This document shows, piece after piece, positions 1 through 5,695 of a DNA stretch of 7,229 nt. The DNA comes from Chloroflexota bacterium (lineage in GTDB: Bacteria; Chloroflexota; Anaerolineae; Anaerolineales; UBA11579). The notes beneath the pieces are model-generated. The model was not told the DNA's origin. It saw nothing but the letters and a program-made list of their open reading frames with translations, and searched no databases. Location: assembly GCA_003250455.1 (NCBI GenBank), contig QKGK01000221.1, positions 1 to 7,229 on the forward strand. Reading direction: 5' to 3'. A program made the translations under genes and the position numbers. Each line of letters starts with the position of its first letter. Position 1 is the first letter of the stretch.

Positions 1-1
1 G

Positions 2-664
2 GTCGTCCAGCGGGAGCATCTCCATTTGGCGGTGGGGGGCCAGTTGGGCGGCGTCCGCCATGAACAGCGCCCCGGCCTGGTGTGCCATTTCGGCCAGATC
101 GTGGATGGGAGAGATGTAGCCGGTCACATTGCTGCCGCCGGAGATGGAAACCAGCGCCACCCGGTCCGCATAGGCAGAAAGCGCTTCTTCAAATTGGCCC
201 AGGTTCAGGCTGCCATCCGGATGCAATCCCACATGCACCACTTCGCCGGCGTTTGCCCGCCAGGGGAGGTCGTTGGAGTGGTGCTCCATCCCGGTGGTGA
301 TGACCAGATTGCGCTGCTCGGTGAAATGGAATCTGCGGGCCAGCTTGTTGATCGCTTCGGTGGTGTTCTTGCCAAAAATGCAGGTGTGCGTGGCAGGGTC
401 TGCCCCGACAAACGCCATCGTGATGCGGCGGGCTTCTTCATACATATGGGTGGAAAGCTGGCTTTTATACCCCGTTCCGCGGTGCACGCTGCTGTAATAG
501 GGCAGAAAATCATTTACCGCCTGCTGCACAGCCTTGAGCGGCGGTGTTGAGGCGGCATTGTCAAAATTTACATATCGGGTGATGCTTCCATCAAGAAGAG
601 GGACTTTGGTTTCAGTTCCAACGAACAAACTACAAAAATCTTCCTCAGTTTCGCGAACAGGCAT
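2..664 (-). CDS. Class V aminotransferase / cysteine-desulfurase-like PLP enzyme (3' part outside window)
   Basis: This is the N-terminal 221 codons of a PLP-dependent fold-type I enzyme. The frame stays open to the left edge, so the C-terminus is missing. Seen: NFDNAASTPP at residues 33-42, GKNTTEAIN at 98-106 (phosphate-binding region), GMEHHSNDLPW at 125-135 (the His that stacks on the cofactor and the HHxN..PW signature of SufS-like proteins), and DAAQLAPH at 204-211, where Asp204 should contact the pyridine nitrogen. The Schiff-base lysine, normally about 20-25 residues further on, lies outside the window. The start is ATG 664, with AAGGAG five bases upstream. By family it would remove sulfur from cysteine or act on a related amino acid; the substrate cannot be fixed, and epimerase- or selenocysteine-lyase-like roles remain possible. 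It is transcribed alone in this window, since a terminator separates it from the LRR gene upstream. Confident on fold, unsure on reaction. Confidence 0.88.
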   Translation of the reverse strand, partial: MPVRETEEDFCSLFVGTETKVPLLDGSITRYVNFDNAASTPPLKAVQQAVNDFLPYYSSVHRGTGYKSQLSTHMYEEARRITMAFVGADPATHTCIFGKNTTEAINKLARRFHFTEQRNLVITTGMEHHSNDLPWRANAGEVVHVGLHPDGSLNLGQFEEALSAYADRVALVSISGGSNVTGYISPIHDLAEMAHQAGALFMADAAQLAPHRQMEMLPLDD

Positions 665-669
665 GGGTT

Positions 670-675
670 CTCCTT
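670..675 (-). promoter_or_regulatory. Ribosome binding site of the PLP enzyme
   Basis: AAGGAG on the minus strand lies five bases before ATG 664. This near-consensus Shine-Dalgarno fixes the start codon. It matters because the gene runs off the window and no stop codon is visible. Confidence 0.8.
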
Positions 676-682
676 GGTTCAC

Positions 683-698
683 ATATTTTTAAAAATAT
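683..698. repeat. 16-bp perfect AT palindrome in the leader of the PLP enzyme gene
   Basis: ATATTTTTAAAAATAT is a perfect self-complementary 16-mer just upstream of the ribosome binding site and downstream of the proposed transcription start. It could be an operator or simply AT-rich leader sequence. Its pure A/T make-up makes chance plausible. Confidence 0.35.
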
Positions 699-722
699 TT
701 AACAGCATAGATAACCGTTTGG

Positions 723-731
723 ATTTTAGCA
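723..731 (-). promoter_or_regulatory. Probable extended -10 promoter of the PLP enzyme gene
   Basis: On the minus strand the sequence TGCTAAAAT gives an extended -10 (TG-N-TAAAAT, five of six matches to TATAAT). No good -35 hexamer sits at 17 bp, which is typical of extended -10 promoters. Transcription would start near 716, giving a leader of about 50 bases. Confidence 0.45.
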
Positions 732-819
732 CAATTTGCCCCAAAAACTGGTTTCAGAAATGTAAGACTCACCTCAATCTCATCATGTAAACGGTTTCCT
801 TGCGCTGGCCCCCTGAATC

Positions 820-861
820 AAAAAAGGCAGGCGGCATCTTCAAGATGTCCACCTGCCTTGA
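820..861 (-). terminator. Rho-independent terminator of the LRR protein gene
   Basis: On the minus strand, about 25 bases after the TAA stop, AAGGCAGGTGG pairs with CCGCCTGCCTT (one G-U pair). An inner CATCTT/AAGATG extends the stem, and a run of six T follows. Strong stem plus T-run is a standard intrinsic terminator. It isolates the LRR gene from the PLP enzyme gene downstream. Confidence 0.85.
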
Positions 862-882
862 AAGCTCAATTCTTGGAATGGA

Positions 883-1806
883 TTACTCTTCCAGGTCGAA
901 GAACTCCATATTTTCCGGTTGACTTCGTGTTTCTTCCTTCTTCCGGTCGCGCAGTTCCAGCAAGACCCCAACCACGATCAGGATCACCGGGACAAGCAGT
1001 AAAAGCAGCCACCCGCGCGGGATTCCTGACAAAAAGCCGTCAGACTGTGTGGGCTGGGTGGGAACAGGTGTCGCCACATCGGCCTGGCTCGCCTCGGTCT
1101 CGGTCGGCTGCGGGGTGGCAGTATTGAGCGTATAGTATCTGGTTGCGGTTGGCCCGGCTGTGGCCGCCTGGATAGCCTGTAAGGTAGCATCTTCCGCCAA
1201 AGCGGTCAGGGTTTGTTCCGGCCAGGGCAGAATGCTGGTAGGCTGAGGCGTATAGGTCTGGAAAGGTGCAAGTGTTTCGGTGGGAACCGGCGTTGCGCAG
1301 GGGCCGCTGCTCAGGTGGTAGACAATTTGGGAAAGCCAGTCCTGAAAATTCGGGTCGGCAGGTTCGCAAAGCGAGGTGTTATGGAAATGGAACAGATCCA
1401 GGTCGAGAAAGGTGATCGTCAGCGGAATGGGGCCGGTGAGCGAATTATCATTAAGCGTAAGCGTCCTCAGGTCCGGGAAGCCGCCAATTTCCAGCGGCAG
1501 CGGGCCGGAGAGGTTGTTCCCAAACAGATCCAGGGAAACCACGGTGCCATTATTGCAGGCAATGCCGTACCAATTGCAAACATTCTCATCTACCAGCCAG
1601 CCAGTCTGGTTATCCCATCCTTCACCGTTGGTGGACTGGTAGATCGCTACCAGCGCTTCGCACTGATCCACCGGTATTGCTGACTGCAAGCTGCAATCAA
1701 ACCCGCTGGTTTGGGCAGCCTGAACGGCTCCGGCATTCCACACAAAAAAGAGGACGGCCACAGCAATAAGCTCAATCCAAATTTTTTTCCCAATCGAATC
1801 ATTCAT
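883..1806 (-). CDS. Secreted/membrane-anchored leucine-rich-repeat protein with Pro/Thr stalk
   Basis: A 307-residue predicted surface protein of type I topology. Seen in order: a signal peptide (KK at 7-8, hydrophobic core 9-24, cleavage probably near VQA at 28-30); an LRR N-cap-like segment at 50-86 resembling plant LRRNT (STNG..W and CNWYGIAC); about two and a half repeats at 89-149 with LDLFGNNLSGPLP and LTLNDNSLTGPIP; a Pro/Thr-rich low-complexity stalk at about 171-257; a membrane helix at 265-284; and a charged tail (RDRKKEE). Six cysteines lie in the ectodomain (38, 49, 77, 84, 147, 170). An in-frame ATG at 1833 would give 316 residues, but that codon sits inside the likely -10 box. 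ATG 1806 has GGAGAA just upstream and leaves a normal signal peptide. The domain order suggests adhesion or ligand binding outside the cell; no ligand can be named. No LPXTG sorting motif is present. It is divergent from the ABC operon. Confidence 0.8.
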   Translation of the reverse strand: MNDSIGKKIWIELIAVAVLFFVWNAGAVQAAQTSGFDCSLQSAIPVDQCEALVAIYQSTNGEGWDNQTGWLVDENVCNWYGIACNNGTVVSLDLFGNNLSGPLPLEIGGFPDLRTLTLNDNSLTGPIPLTITFLDLDLFHFHNTSLCEPADPNFQDWLSQIVYHLSSGPCATPVPTETLAPFQTYTPQPTSILPWPEQTLTALAEDATLQAIQAATAGPTATRYYTLNTATPQPTETEASQADVATPVPTQPTQSDGFLSGIPRGWLLLLLVPVILIVVGVLLELRDRKKEETRSQPENMEFFDLEE

Positions 1807-1810
1807 AGAC

Positions 1811-1816
1811 TTCTCC
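1811..1816 (-). promoter_or_regulatory. Ribosome binding site deciding the LRR protein start
   Basis: GGAGAA on the minus strand lies four bases before ATG 1806; its GGAG core is six bases away. No comparable site precedes ATG 1833. This supports the shorter 307-residue protein. Confidence 0.6.
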
Positions 1817-1831
1817 ATCTCGCTTTCTAAC

Positions 1832-1860
1832 ATTATAGCCGGGTCGGCCTATTCTGACAG
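1832..1860 (-). promoter_or_regulatory. Sigma-70-type promoter of the LRR protein gene
   Basis: On the minus strand, CTGTCA (1855-1860, four of six matches to TTGACA) is separated by exactly 17 bp from a perfect TATAAT (1832-1837). Transcription would begin near 1825, inside the longest open frame, so the upstream ATG at 1833 would not be in the message. The leader would be about 20 bases. Confidence 0.6.
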
Positions 1861-1964
1861 CACAATCTGAAGAAACAATTTTACCCTAAGCGGTCTGCGG
1901 GCAAACAAATATGCAAAAAACCTATAAAAACATGCTAAAATCCTTAAAACCAAATTAATTGTTA

Positions 1965-1993
1965 TTGCCAAAACGGTTTAATTTTGGTAGGAT
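1965..1993 (+). promoter_or_regulatory. Sigma-70-type promoter of the amino-acid ABC operon
   Basis: TTGCCA (1965-1970, five of six) and TAGGAT (1988-1993, four of six) are spaced by 17 bp. Transcription would begin near 2000, leaving a leader of about 48 bases. An inverted repeat (CCAAAA ... TTTTGG, 1968-1987) fills the spacer and could be a repressor site. Confidence 0.5.
1968..1987. promoter_or_regulatory. Inverted repeat within the promoter spacer (candidate operator)
   Basis: Arms CCAAAA and TTTTGG flank CGGTTTAA. The element starts inside the -35 box and ends next to the -10 box of the ABC operon promoter, a place where a bound repressor would block polymerase. The arms are only 6 bp and A/T-rich, so this is a candidate only. 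Confidence 0.3.
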
Positions 1994-2047
1994 AGCTCAA
2001 TTAAGCATACCTTTATTAAACCAAGATTAGAAGAAGAGGAGAATCTC

Positions 2048-2878
2048 ATGACCAAAAAAATGCTTATACTTTTGACCTTCCTGTTTATTATCGCCCTGAC
2101 TGCCTGCGGCGGCCAGGGTGATGTAGCACAGGAAGACACCGGCACCGTCGACCAGACCGTGAACTGCAGCGATCTGGAAGCTGGAGACGCACCGGATCTG
2201 GGCGGCCAGGAAGTTTACATGGCTGTCGAAAACGCCTACCCGCCGTTCAACATTCTGGACGACAGCGGCAATGGCGTAGGCTGGGATTACGATATGGGGC
2301 GCGCCTTGTGCGACATTCTCAACTGCACCCCCGTATTCTCGGAAGCCGCATGGGATGGCATTTTCCCGGCAATGGCAGCCGGTGAATTTGATGTCCTGTT
2401 TGACGGCGTAACCTATCTGACCGAGCGCGACGAAACCGTTGACTTCTCATGCGCCTATGTAGTCATCGGTCAGGTGCTGCTGGCCCGCGCCGGCGAAGAC
2501 CGCTTCTCCACGGCAGATGAATTTGCTTCCAACGAAGACTTTACGATTTCCACCCAGGTAACCACCACCAACGAGATCGTCGCCCACGATCTGGTGGGCG
2601 TGGACCGCACCAAGAGTTTCGAAGACTTCGGTCTTGCCGTTCAGGCACTCATCTCTGGTGATGTAGACGCTGTGATGATCGATACCGTTACTGCGATCGG
2701 CTTCATTGACGAAAACCCCGGCGCGCTCACCATTCAGGCGTCTGTCACATCCGACGAACAGCTTGCACTGGTATTCCCGCCTGGATCCGATCTGATCGAC
2801 CCGTTCAATGCAGCCCTGGCTCAGATGGCCGCGGACGGCAGTCTGCAAACCATCAACGACAAGTGGTTCAACCCGTAA
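2048..2878 (+). CDS. Polar amino-acid ABC transporter substrate-binding lipoprotein (SBP family 3)
   Basis: Extracytoplasmic solute receptor of a PAAT-family importer, 276 residues. Seen: lipoprotein signal with lipobox LTAC and lipidated Cys20; a short acidic linker (21-50); then a family 3 binding domain (about 53-274) with NAYPPFN (62-68), GWDYDMG (78-84), DVLFDG (115-120), Arg127 in TERDETVDFS, TTT at 172-174 and DAVMID (207-212). By homology with HisJ/GlnH, Arg127 should bind the ligand carboxylate and Asp212 its amino group, which supports an amino-acid ligand, but the exact one cannot be read. The mature protein is very acidic: 46 Asp/Glu against 7 Lys/Arg. Cys40, 88, 93 and 135 may form disulfides. 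Start ATG 2048 follows GAGGAG by six bases. First gene of the operon; 198 bp with hairpins separate it from the permease gene. Confidence 0.93.
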   Translation: MTKKMLILLTFLFIIALTACGGQGDVAQEDTGTVDQTVNCSDLEAGDAPDLGGQEVYMAVENAYPPFNILDDSGNGVGWDYDMGRALCDILNCTPVFSEAAWDGIFPAMAAGEFDVLFDGVTYLTERDETVDFSCAYVVIGQVLLARAGEDRFSTADEFASNEDFTISTQVTTTNEIVAHDLVGVDRTKSFEDFGLAVQALISGDVDAVMIDTVTAIGFIDENPGALTIQASVTSDEQLALVFPPGSDLIDPFNAALAQMAADGSLQTINDKWFNP

Positions 2879-2893
2879 ATCCTGTTCAATAGC

Positions 2894-2937
2894 CATCTTT
2901 TCTGGAGAAGGTTTTTTAATCCTTTTCCTGGAAGATG
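2894..2937 (+). other. Imperfect hairpin after the binding-protein gene
   Basis: Outer arms CATCTT/AAGATG and inner arms GAGAAGG/CCTTTTC (one G-U pair) can fold into an interrupted stem whose loop contains six T. The inner left arm can alternatively pair weakly with CTTTT just upstream, leaving the six T as a terminator-like tail. It may be a 3'-end stabiliser or weak attenuator; the evidence is structural only. Confidence 0.35.
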
Positions 2938-3010
2938 CCGACGACTGATCTCGATCGCCTCATTGCGAAGATTTCATTTGAACAAATCGGGATTGCTCGA
3001 TCAATCAACG

Positions 3011-3044
3011 CTATGGGCAGGAGGTTCTCCTGCCCATAGTCTTT
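3011..3044 (+). terminator. Intercistronic hairpin / leaky terminator between binding protein and permease
   Basis: CTATGGGCAGGAG (3011-3023), loop GTT, and CTCCTGCCCATAG (3027-3039) form a perfect 13-bp stem followed by a short T-rich stretch (TCTTT). The hairpin lies 37 bases before the permease ATG. In many binding-protein-dependent importers such structures let the receptor mRNA accumulate above that of the membrane parts, by partial termination or 3' protection. The weak T-run argues for partial rather than full termination. Confidence 0.6.
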
Positions 3045-3076
3045 ATCTAGCAGTTTTGGCTTAGAAAGGGACGAGG

Positions 3077-4153
3077 ATGAGCGAACACTATCCGGAAGAA
3101 TCAGACAGTGATCTTCCGCTCCTTAACAATCAAGAAAACAATACAAAGTGGCTGCTGTATGCCCAACTGATCGGCATACTTACCCTGTTATTCATCGCAC
3201 TCAACGGTAGTGTGGTCGGCTGGGTTTCCGGTATATTCGGGGGGATTTCCGAAATAATTATCCGGATACTCCTGATCGCCATCTGGTTAGGGCTGTTCAT
3301 CTGGTTCAGCCGTAACCATCGAGGAGAATTACACGATATCCCCTGGTGGGCAGTGATCGTCGGGGTGATCGGCGTATATTTCATTATATTGTCATTCACC
3401 AACCCGCATTACCGCGACACAATGATCGTGTTAATCAAAGGCAGACCTACCGCCAGCGCGCTGGAAGGGATCATGCTGACCGTCCGCATTACACTGCTGT
3501 CATTCGCGATTGCGGTCACCATCGGTTTATTCACCGGCCTGGCAAGGGTTTCCAAAAATGTTGTCCTCAACAACATCGCCACCTTTTATGTAGAAGTGAT
3601 CCGCGGGATGCCGCTGGTAGTGCTGATGCTGTATGTAGCCTTCGTGCTGCTGCCCATATTTGTGAATGCCTGCAACTGGCTGGGCGATTCGCTTCAGATG
3701 GCCTGGCTGTCAAACGTCAGCCTGCGCAACATCAGCTTTGAATCCCGCGCCATCGCCGCCCTGTCGATCGGTTTCGGCGCGTATGAGGCCGAGATCTTCC
3801 GTGCCGGGATCCAATCGATCGAACGCGGGCAGATGGAAGCCGCCCGCTCGCTGGGGATGACCTACCTGCAGGCGATGCGCTACGTGATTCTGCCGCAGGC
3901 CATCCGGCGGGTGCTGCCCCCACTGGGCAACGATTTTATCGCCCTGCTGAAGGACTCGTCGCTGGCAACTGTGCTGGCCGTGCCGGAACTGACCCAGTTA
4001 GGCCGGCTGCAAAGGTCTGCCACTTTCCGGGTCTTTGAGGTCTTCAACTCGGTTGCATTCCTCTACCTTACGATGACCCTGATCCTGTCCTTCCTGGTGC
4101 GCATGTTGGAAAGGAGGTTGAGCAGTGACAGCTATGACGAAGCCATCCGATAA
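3077..4153 (+). CDS. Polar amino-acid ABC transporter permease (HisM/GlnP type) with long N-terminal extension
   Basis: Inner-membrane channel subunit, 358 residues. The C-terminal part (about 127-347) is a standard BPD_transp_1 domain starting near ALEGIMLTVRITL, with VIRGMPLVVLMLY at 174-186. The cytoplasmic EAA loop that docks on the ATPase is seen at about 236-275 (EAEIFRAGIQSIERGQMEAA, then RSLG and ILPQA). The first 126 residues add a hydrophilic tail and three hydrophobic segments (about 25-42, 57-77, 89-107). Family members are commonly 220-250 residues, so this is an extra module, not a start error: ATG 3077 has AAAGGG six bases upstream and the extension is continuous in frame. Only one permease gene is present, so a homodimer is inferred. 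The 3' end overlaps the ATPase gene by 29 bp, consistent with translational coupling. Confidence 0.92.
   Translation: MSEHYPEESDSDLPLLNNQENNTKWLLYAQLIGILTLLFIALNGSVVGWVSGIFGGISEIIIRILLIAIWLGLFIWFSRNHRGELHDIPWWAVIVGVIGVYFIILSFTNPHYRDTMIVLIKGRPTASALEGIMLTVRITLLSFAIAVTIGLFTGLARVSKNVVLNNIATFYVEVIRGMPLVVLMLYVAFVLLPIFVNACNWLGDSLQMAWLSNVSLRNISFESRAIAALSIGFGAYEAEIFRAGIQSIERGQMEAARSLGMTYLQAMRYVILPQAIRRVLPPLGNDFIALLKDSSLATVLAVPELTQLGRLQRSATFRVFEVFNSVAFLYLTMTLILSFLVRMLERRLSSDSYDEAIR
4111..4118 (+). promoter_or_regulatory. Strong ribosome binding site selecting a GTG start for the ATPase
   Basis: AAGGAGGT inside the end of the permease gene is a full Shine-Dalgarno match. It is 6-7 bases before GTG 4125 and about 16 before ATG 4134. 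This favours the GTG start. Confidence 0.75.
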
Positions 4154-4892
4154 TTTGGAAGATATCATTGTCGTCAAGGATTTGCATAAACATTTTGGCG
4201 AAGTAAAGGCTGTGCGTGGCGTCAGCCTGAGTGTGAAAAGCGGCGAAGTGATCGTGATCGTCGGGCCCTCCGGTTCCGGTAAAAGCACCTTCCTGCGCTG
4301 CATCAATCACCTGGAACGCCCCACTGTGGGAGATATCTGGATCGACGGCGTGCACCTCAACGACCACGAGACCAACATCAACAAAGTACGGGCCGAAGTG
4401 GGCATGGTGTTCCAACAGTTCAACCTGTTCCCGCACCTGACCGTTTTGGAGAATATCAAGCTGGCCCAGAAGATCGTGCGCAAGCGCGATGATAAAGAAG
4501 CTGCCGAGATCGCCCTGAAGCAGCTGGAAACCGTTGGCATCCCCGAGCAGGCCAACAAGTTCCCCAGCCAGCTATCCGGCGGGCAGCAGCAGCGCGTGGC
4601 GATTGCGCGCTCGCTATCGATGAACCCCAAGATCATGCTGTTCGATGAACCAACCTCTGCGCTGGATCCCGAAATGATCAAGGAAGTTCTGGACGTGATG
4701 CTGGGGCTGGCCCAGGCAGGGATGACCATGGTGGTGGTGACGCACGAGATGGGCTTTGCCCGCGCCGCTGCCGACCGGGTGGTATTTATGGATTACGGTG
4801 AAGTGATTGAAGAAGGCCCGCCGGATAAAGTCTTTATCAACCCCGAACACGACCGCTTGAAACTGTTCCTCAGCAAGATCTTACAACACTAA
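4125..4892 (+). CDS. Polar amino-acid ABC transporter ATP-binding protein (GlnQ/HisP family)
   Basis: Cytoplasmic ATPase that drives the importer, 255 residues, a typical length for GlnQ/HisP/AapP. All nucleotide-binding motifs are intact: Walker A GPSGSGKST (47-55), Q-loop VFQQFNLFPH (95-104), signature LSGGQQQR (150-157), Walker B IMLFDEP (170-176), D-loop SALD (178-181) and switch His207 (VVVTHEMG). The segment FLRCINHLE after Walker A and the text around the Q-loop are characteristic of the polar amino-acid uptake group. The start is GTG 4125, chosen for the perfect SD; ATG 4134 is the alternative and would remove only three residues. The gene begins within the permease gene, so the two proteins are probably coupled in translation. 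It is the last gene of the operon, with a terminator 35 bases after the stop. Confidence 0.96.
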   Translation: MTAMTKPSDNLEDIIVVKDLHKHFGEVKAVRGVSLSVKSGEVIVIVGPSGSGKSTFLRCINHLERPTVGDIWIDGVHLNDHETNINKVRAEVGMVFQQFNLFPHLTVLENIKLAQKIVRKRDDKEAAEIALKQLETVGIPEQANKFPSQLSGGQQQRVAIARSLSMNPKIMLFDEPTSALDPEMIKEVLDVMLGLAQAGMTMVVVTHEMGFARAAADRVVFMDYGEVIEEGPPDKVFINPEHDRLKLFLSKILQH

Positions 4893-4927
4893 TAAAGCCG
4901 AACGAACTTGGCTTGACCGACCTCTCA

Positions 4928-4962
4928 GCAAAAATCCGCCTGGCGATCAGGCGGATTTTTGC
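4928..4962. terminator. Bidirectional rho-independent terminator between convergent genes
   Basis: GCAAAAATCCGCCTG (4928-4942) and CAGGCGGATTTTTGC (4948-4962) are perfect 15-bp arms around a five-base loop. The GC-rich core flanked by A5/T5 works on both strands: for the ABC operon from the left and for the XRE gene (stop at 4980) from the right. Confidence 0.9.
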
Positions 4963-4979
4963 TTCTAAACCAGCTATAC

Positions 4980-5579
4980 TTATTTGACGAATTTGATCGT
5001 CAGCGGGTAATGATAGGGTTTATCCGAAAGCACCCGGATGGTGTTCTTGACGCCCTGGAACAGGCAGTAGAAGCCGATAAAGATGAGGGGGAAGACCGAG
5101 CCAATGACCAGGAATTCCAGCACGCCCAGCCGTGGGTTGGGCAATACAGGCGAAGTGGAAGATTGGTCTGCCACCACCAACGCCATCGGCAGGGTGATCA
5201 GGCACAGCACTGAAATCACCAGGAATAACGTTACGGTGATCTGGAAATTGAGCACATCGCGCCCATGCTGGTCGATCTTATAGCTCTTTTTCTTTAATGC
5301 AGACCACATCACCAGGGGGATGAGGAGAATGCAAAAGATACTGGAAAGGTGCAGCGCGGCCAGCCAGAAGGTTTCATTTTCCAGGTCGCCGGTGCCGAAG
5401 TCAAAACCGAGTACTTCATTGAGCCGGTTGATGGTATACGTGCGGGGGTCTACTTCTCCGCCTTCAATCCGCTGGATGGTGCGCGTGCTGACCTCGCACA
5501 TTTCTGCTAATTTTTCCTGGGTCAGCCCTTTCTGCTGCCGCAGTTCCGACACTCGCAAGCCAAGATCAGGTTGTTTCAT
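4980..5579 (-). CDS. XRE-family helix-turn-helix protein with C-terminal DUF4870-like membrane domain
   Basis: A 199-residue fusion of a DNA-binding and a membrane domain. The HTH_3/XRE domain covers about 7-58 (VSELRQQKGLTQEKLAEM, then STRTIQRIE as the likely recognition helix). The rest has three hydrophobic segments (about 71-93, 112-135, 152-175). FWLAALHLSS at 71-80 and the polar stretch DQHGRDVLNFQI at 103-114 resemble the DUF4870 (Tic20-like) pattern. Inferred topology puts the HTH in the cytoplasm and the rest in the membrane, as in a membrane-tethered regulator. The target and signal are unknown; the architecture recurs in bacteria without an assigned role. ATG 5579 has AAGGAG six bases upstream. 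It is convergent with the ABC operon, with which it shares a terminator, and 117 bp downstream of the hydrolase gene on the same strand. A palindrome lies near its likely promoter and may be its own operator. Confidence 0.85.
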   Translation of the reverse strand: MKQPDLGLRVSELRQQKGLTQEKLAEMCEVSTRTIQRIEGGEVDPRTYTINRLNEVLGFDFGTGDLENETFWLAALHLSSIFCILLIPLVMWSALKKKSYKIDQHGRDVLNFQITVTLFLVISVLCLITLPMALVVADQSSTSPVLPNPRLGVLEFLVIGSVFPLIFIGFYCLFQGVKNTIRVLSDKPYHYPLTIKFVK

Positions 5580-5610
5580 GATTCACTCCTTACAAAATTA
5601 TTGTACACTC

Positions 5611-5639
5611 AGTATAGGGATGGAACCAAGAATTACCAT
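5611..5639 (-). promoter_or_regulatory. Possible promoter of the XRE/DUF4870 gene
   Basis: TATACT on the minus strand (5611-5616, five of six matches) is a good -10, but the hexamer 17 bp upstream (ATGGTA) is a poor -35. A second -10 candidate, TACAAT, lies nearer the gene at about 5601-5606. The palindrome 5638-5655 begins at the edge of the poor -35, which would suit a regulated promoter. Confidence 0.35.
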
Positions 5640-5655
5640 GTCGTAAGCACGACAT
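5638..5655. repeat. 18-bp inverted repeat upstream of the XRE gene (candidate operator)
   Basis: ATGTCGT and ACGACAT form perfect 7-bp arms around AAGC. The element lies about 60 bp upstream of the XRE start codon and about 40 bp after the hydrolase stop. It has no T-run, so it is a poor terminator. Dyads of this size are common XRE-family operators, so autoregulation is the simplest inference. Confidence 0.4.
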
Positions 5656-5695
5656 TCACCTGACACTTGGCTTGCGAGCCGCAAACATCCTAACT

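Noticed and set aside
26..550. A 174-codon open frame on the plus strand
   Set aside because: It is antisense to the PLP enzyme gene, whose minus-strand frame shows clear family motifs and a strong SD. The plus-strand translation resembles no family.
1213..1683. A 156-codon open frame on the plus strand
   Set aside because: Antisense to the LRR protein, which has a signal peptide, repeats, stalk and membrane helix. The plus-strand translation shows no domain.
1831..1833. ATG giving a 316-residue LRR protein
   Set aside because: This codon overlaps the TATAAT of the likely promoter and lacks an SD. ATG 1806 has both an SD and a standard signal peptide.
1923..1941. TATAAA and TGCTAAAAT as promoters of the ABC operon
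   Set aside because: Neither has an acceptable -35 at 16-18 bp. The pair TTGCCA/TAGGAT at 17 bp further downstream fits better, although the extended -10 TGCTAAAAT could be a secondary start.
5666..5684. Overlapping short dyads (GGCT/AGCC and TTGCG/CGCAA) after the hydrolase stop, as a terminator
   Set aside because: The stems are only 4-5 bp and no T-run follows. An intrinsic terminator cannot be supported, so read-through into the XRE gene remains possible.
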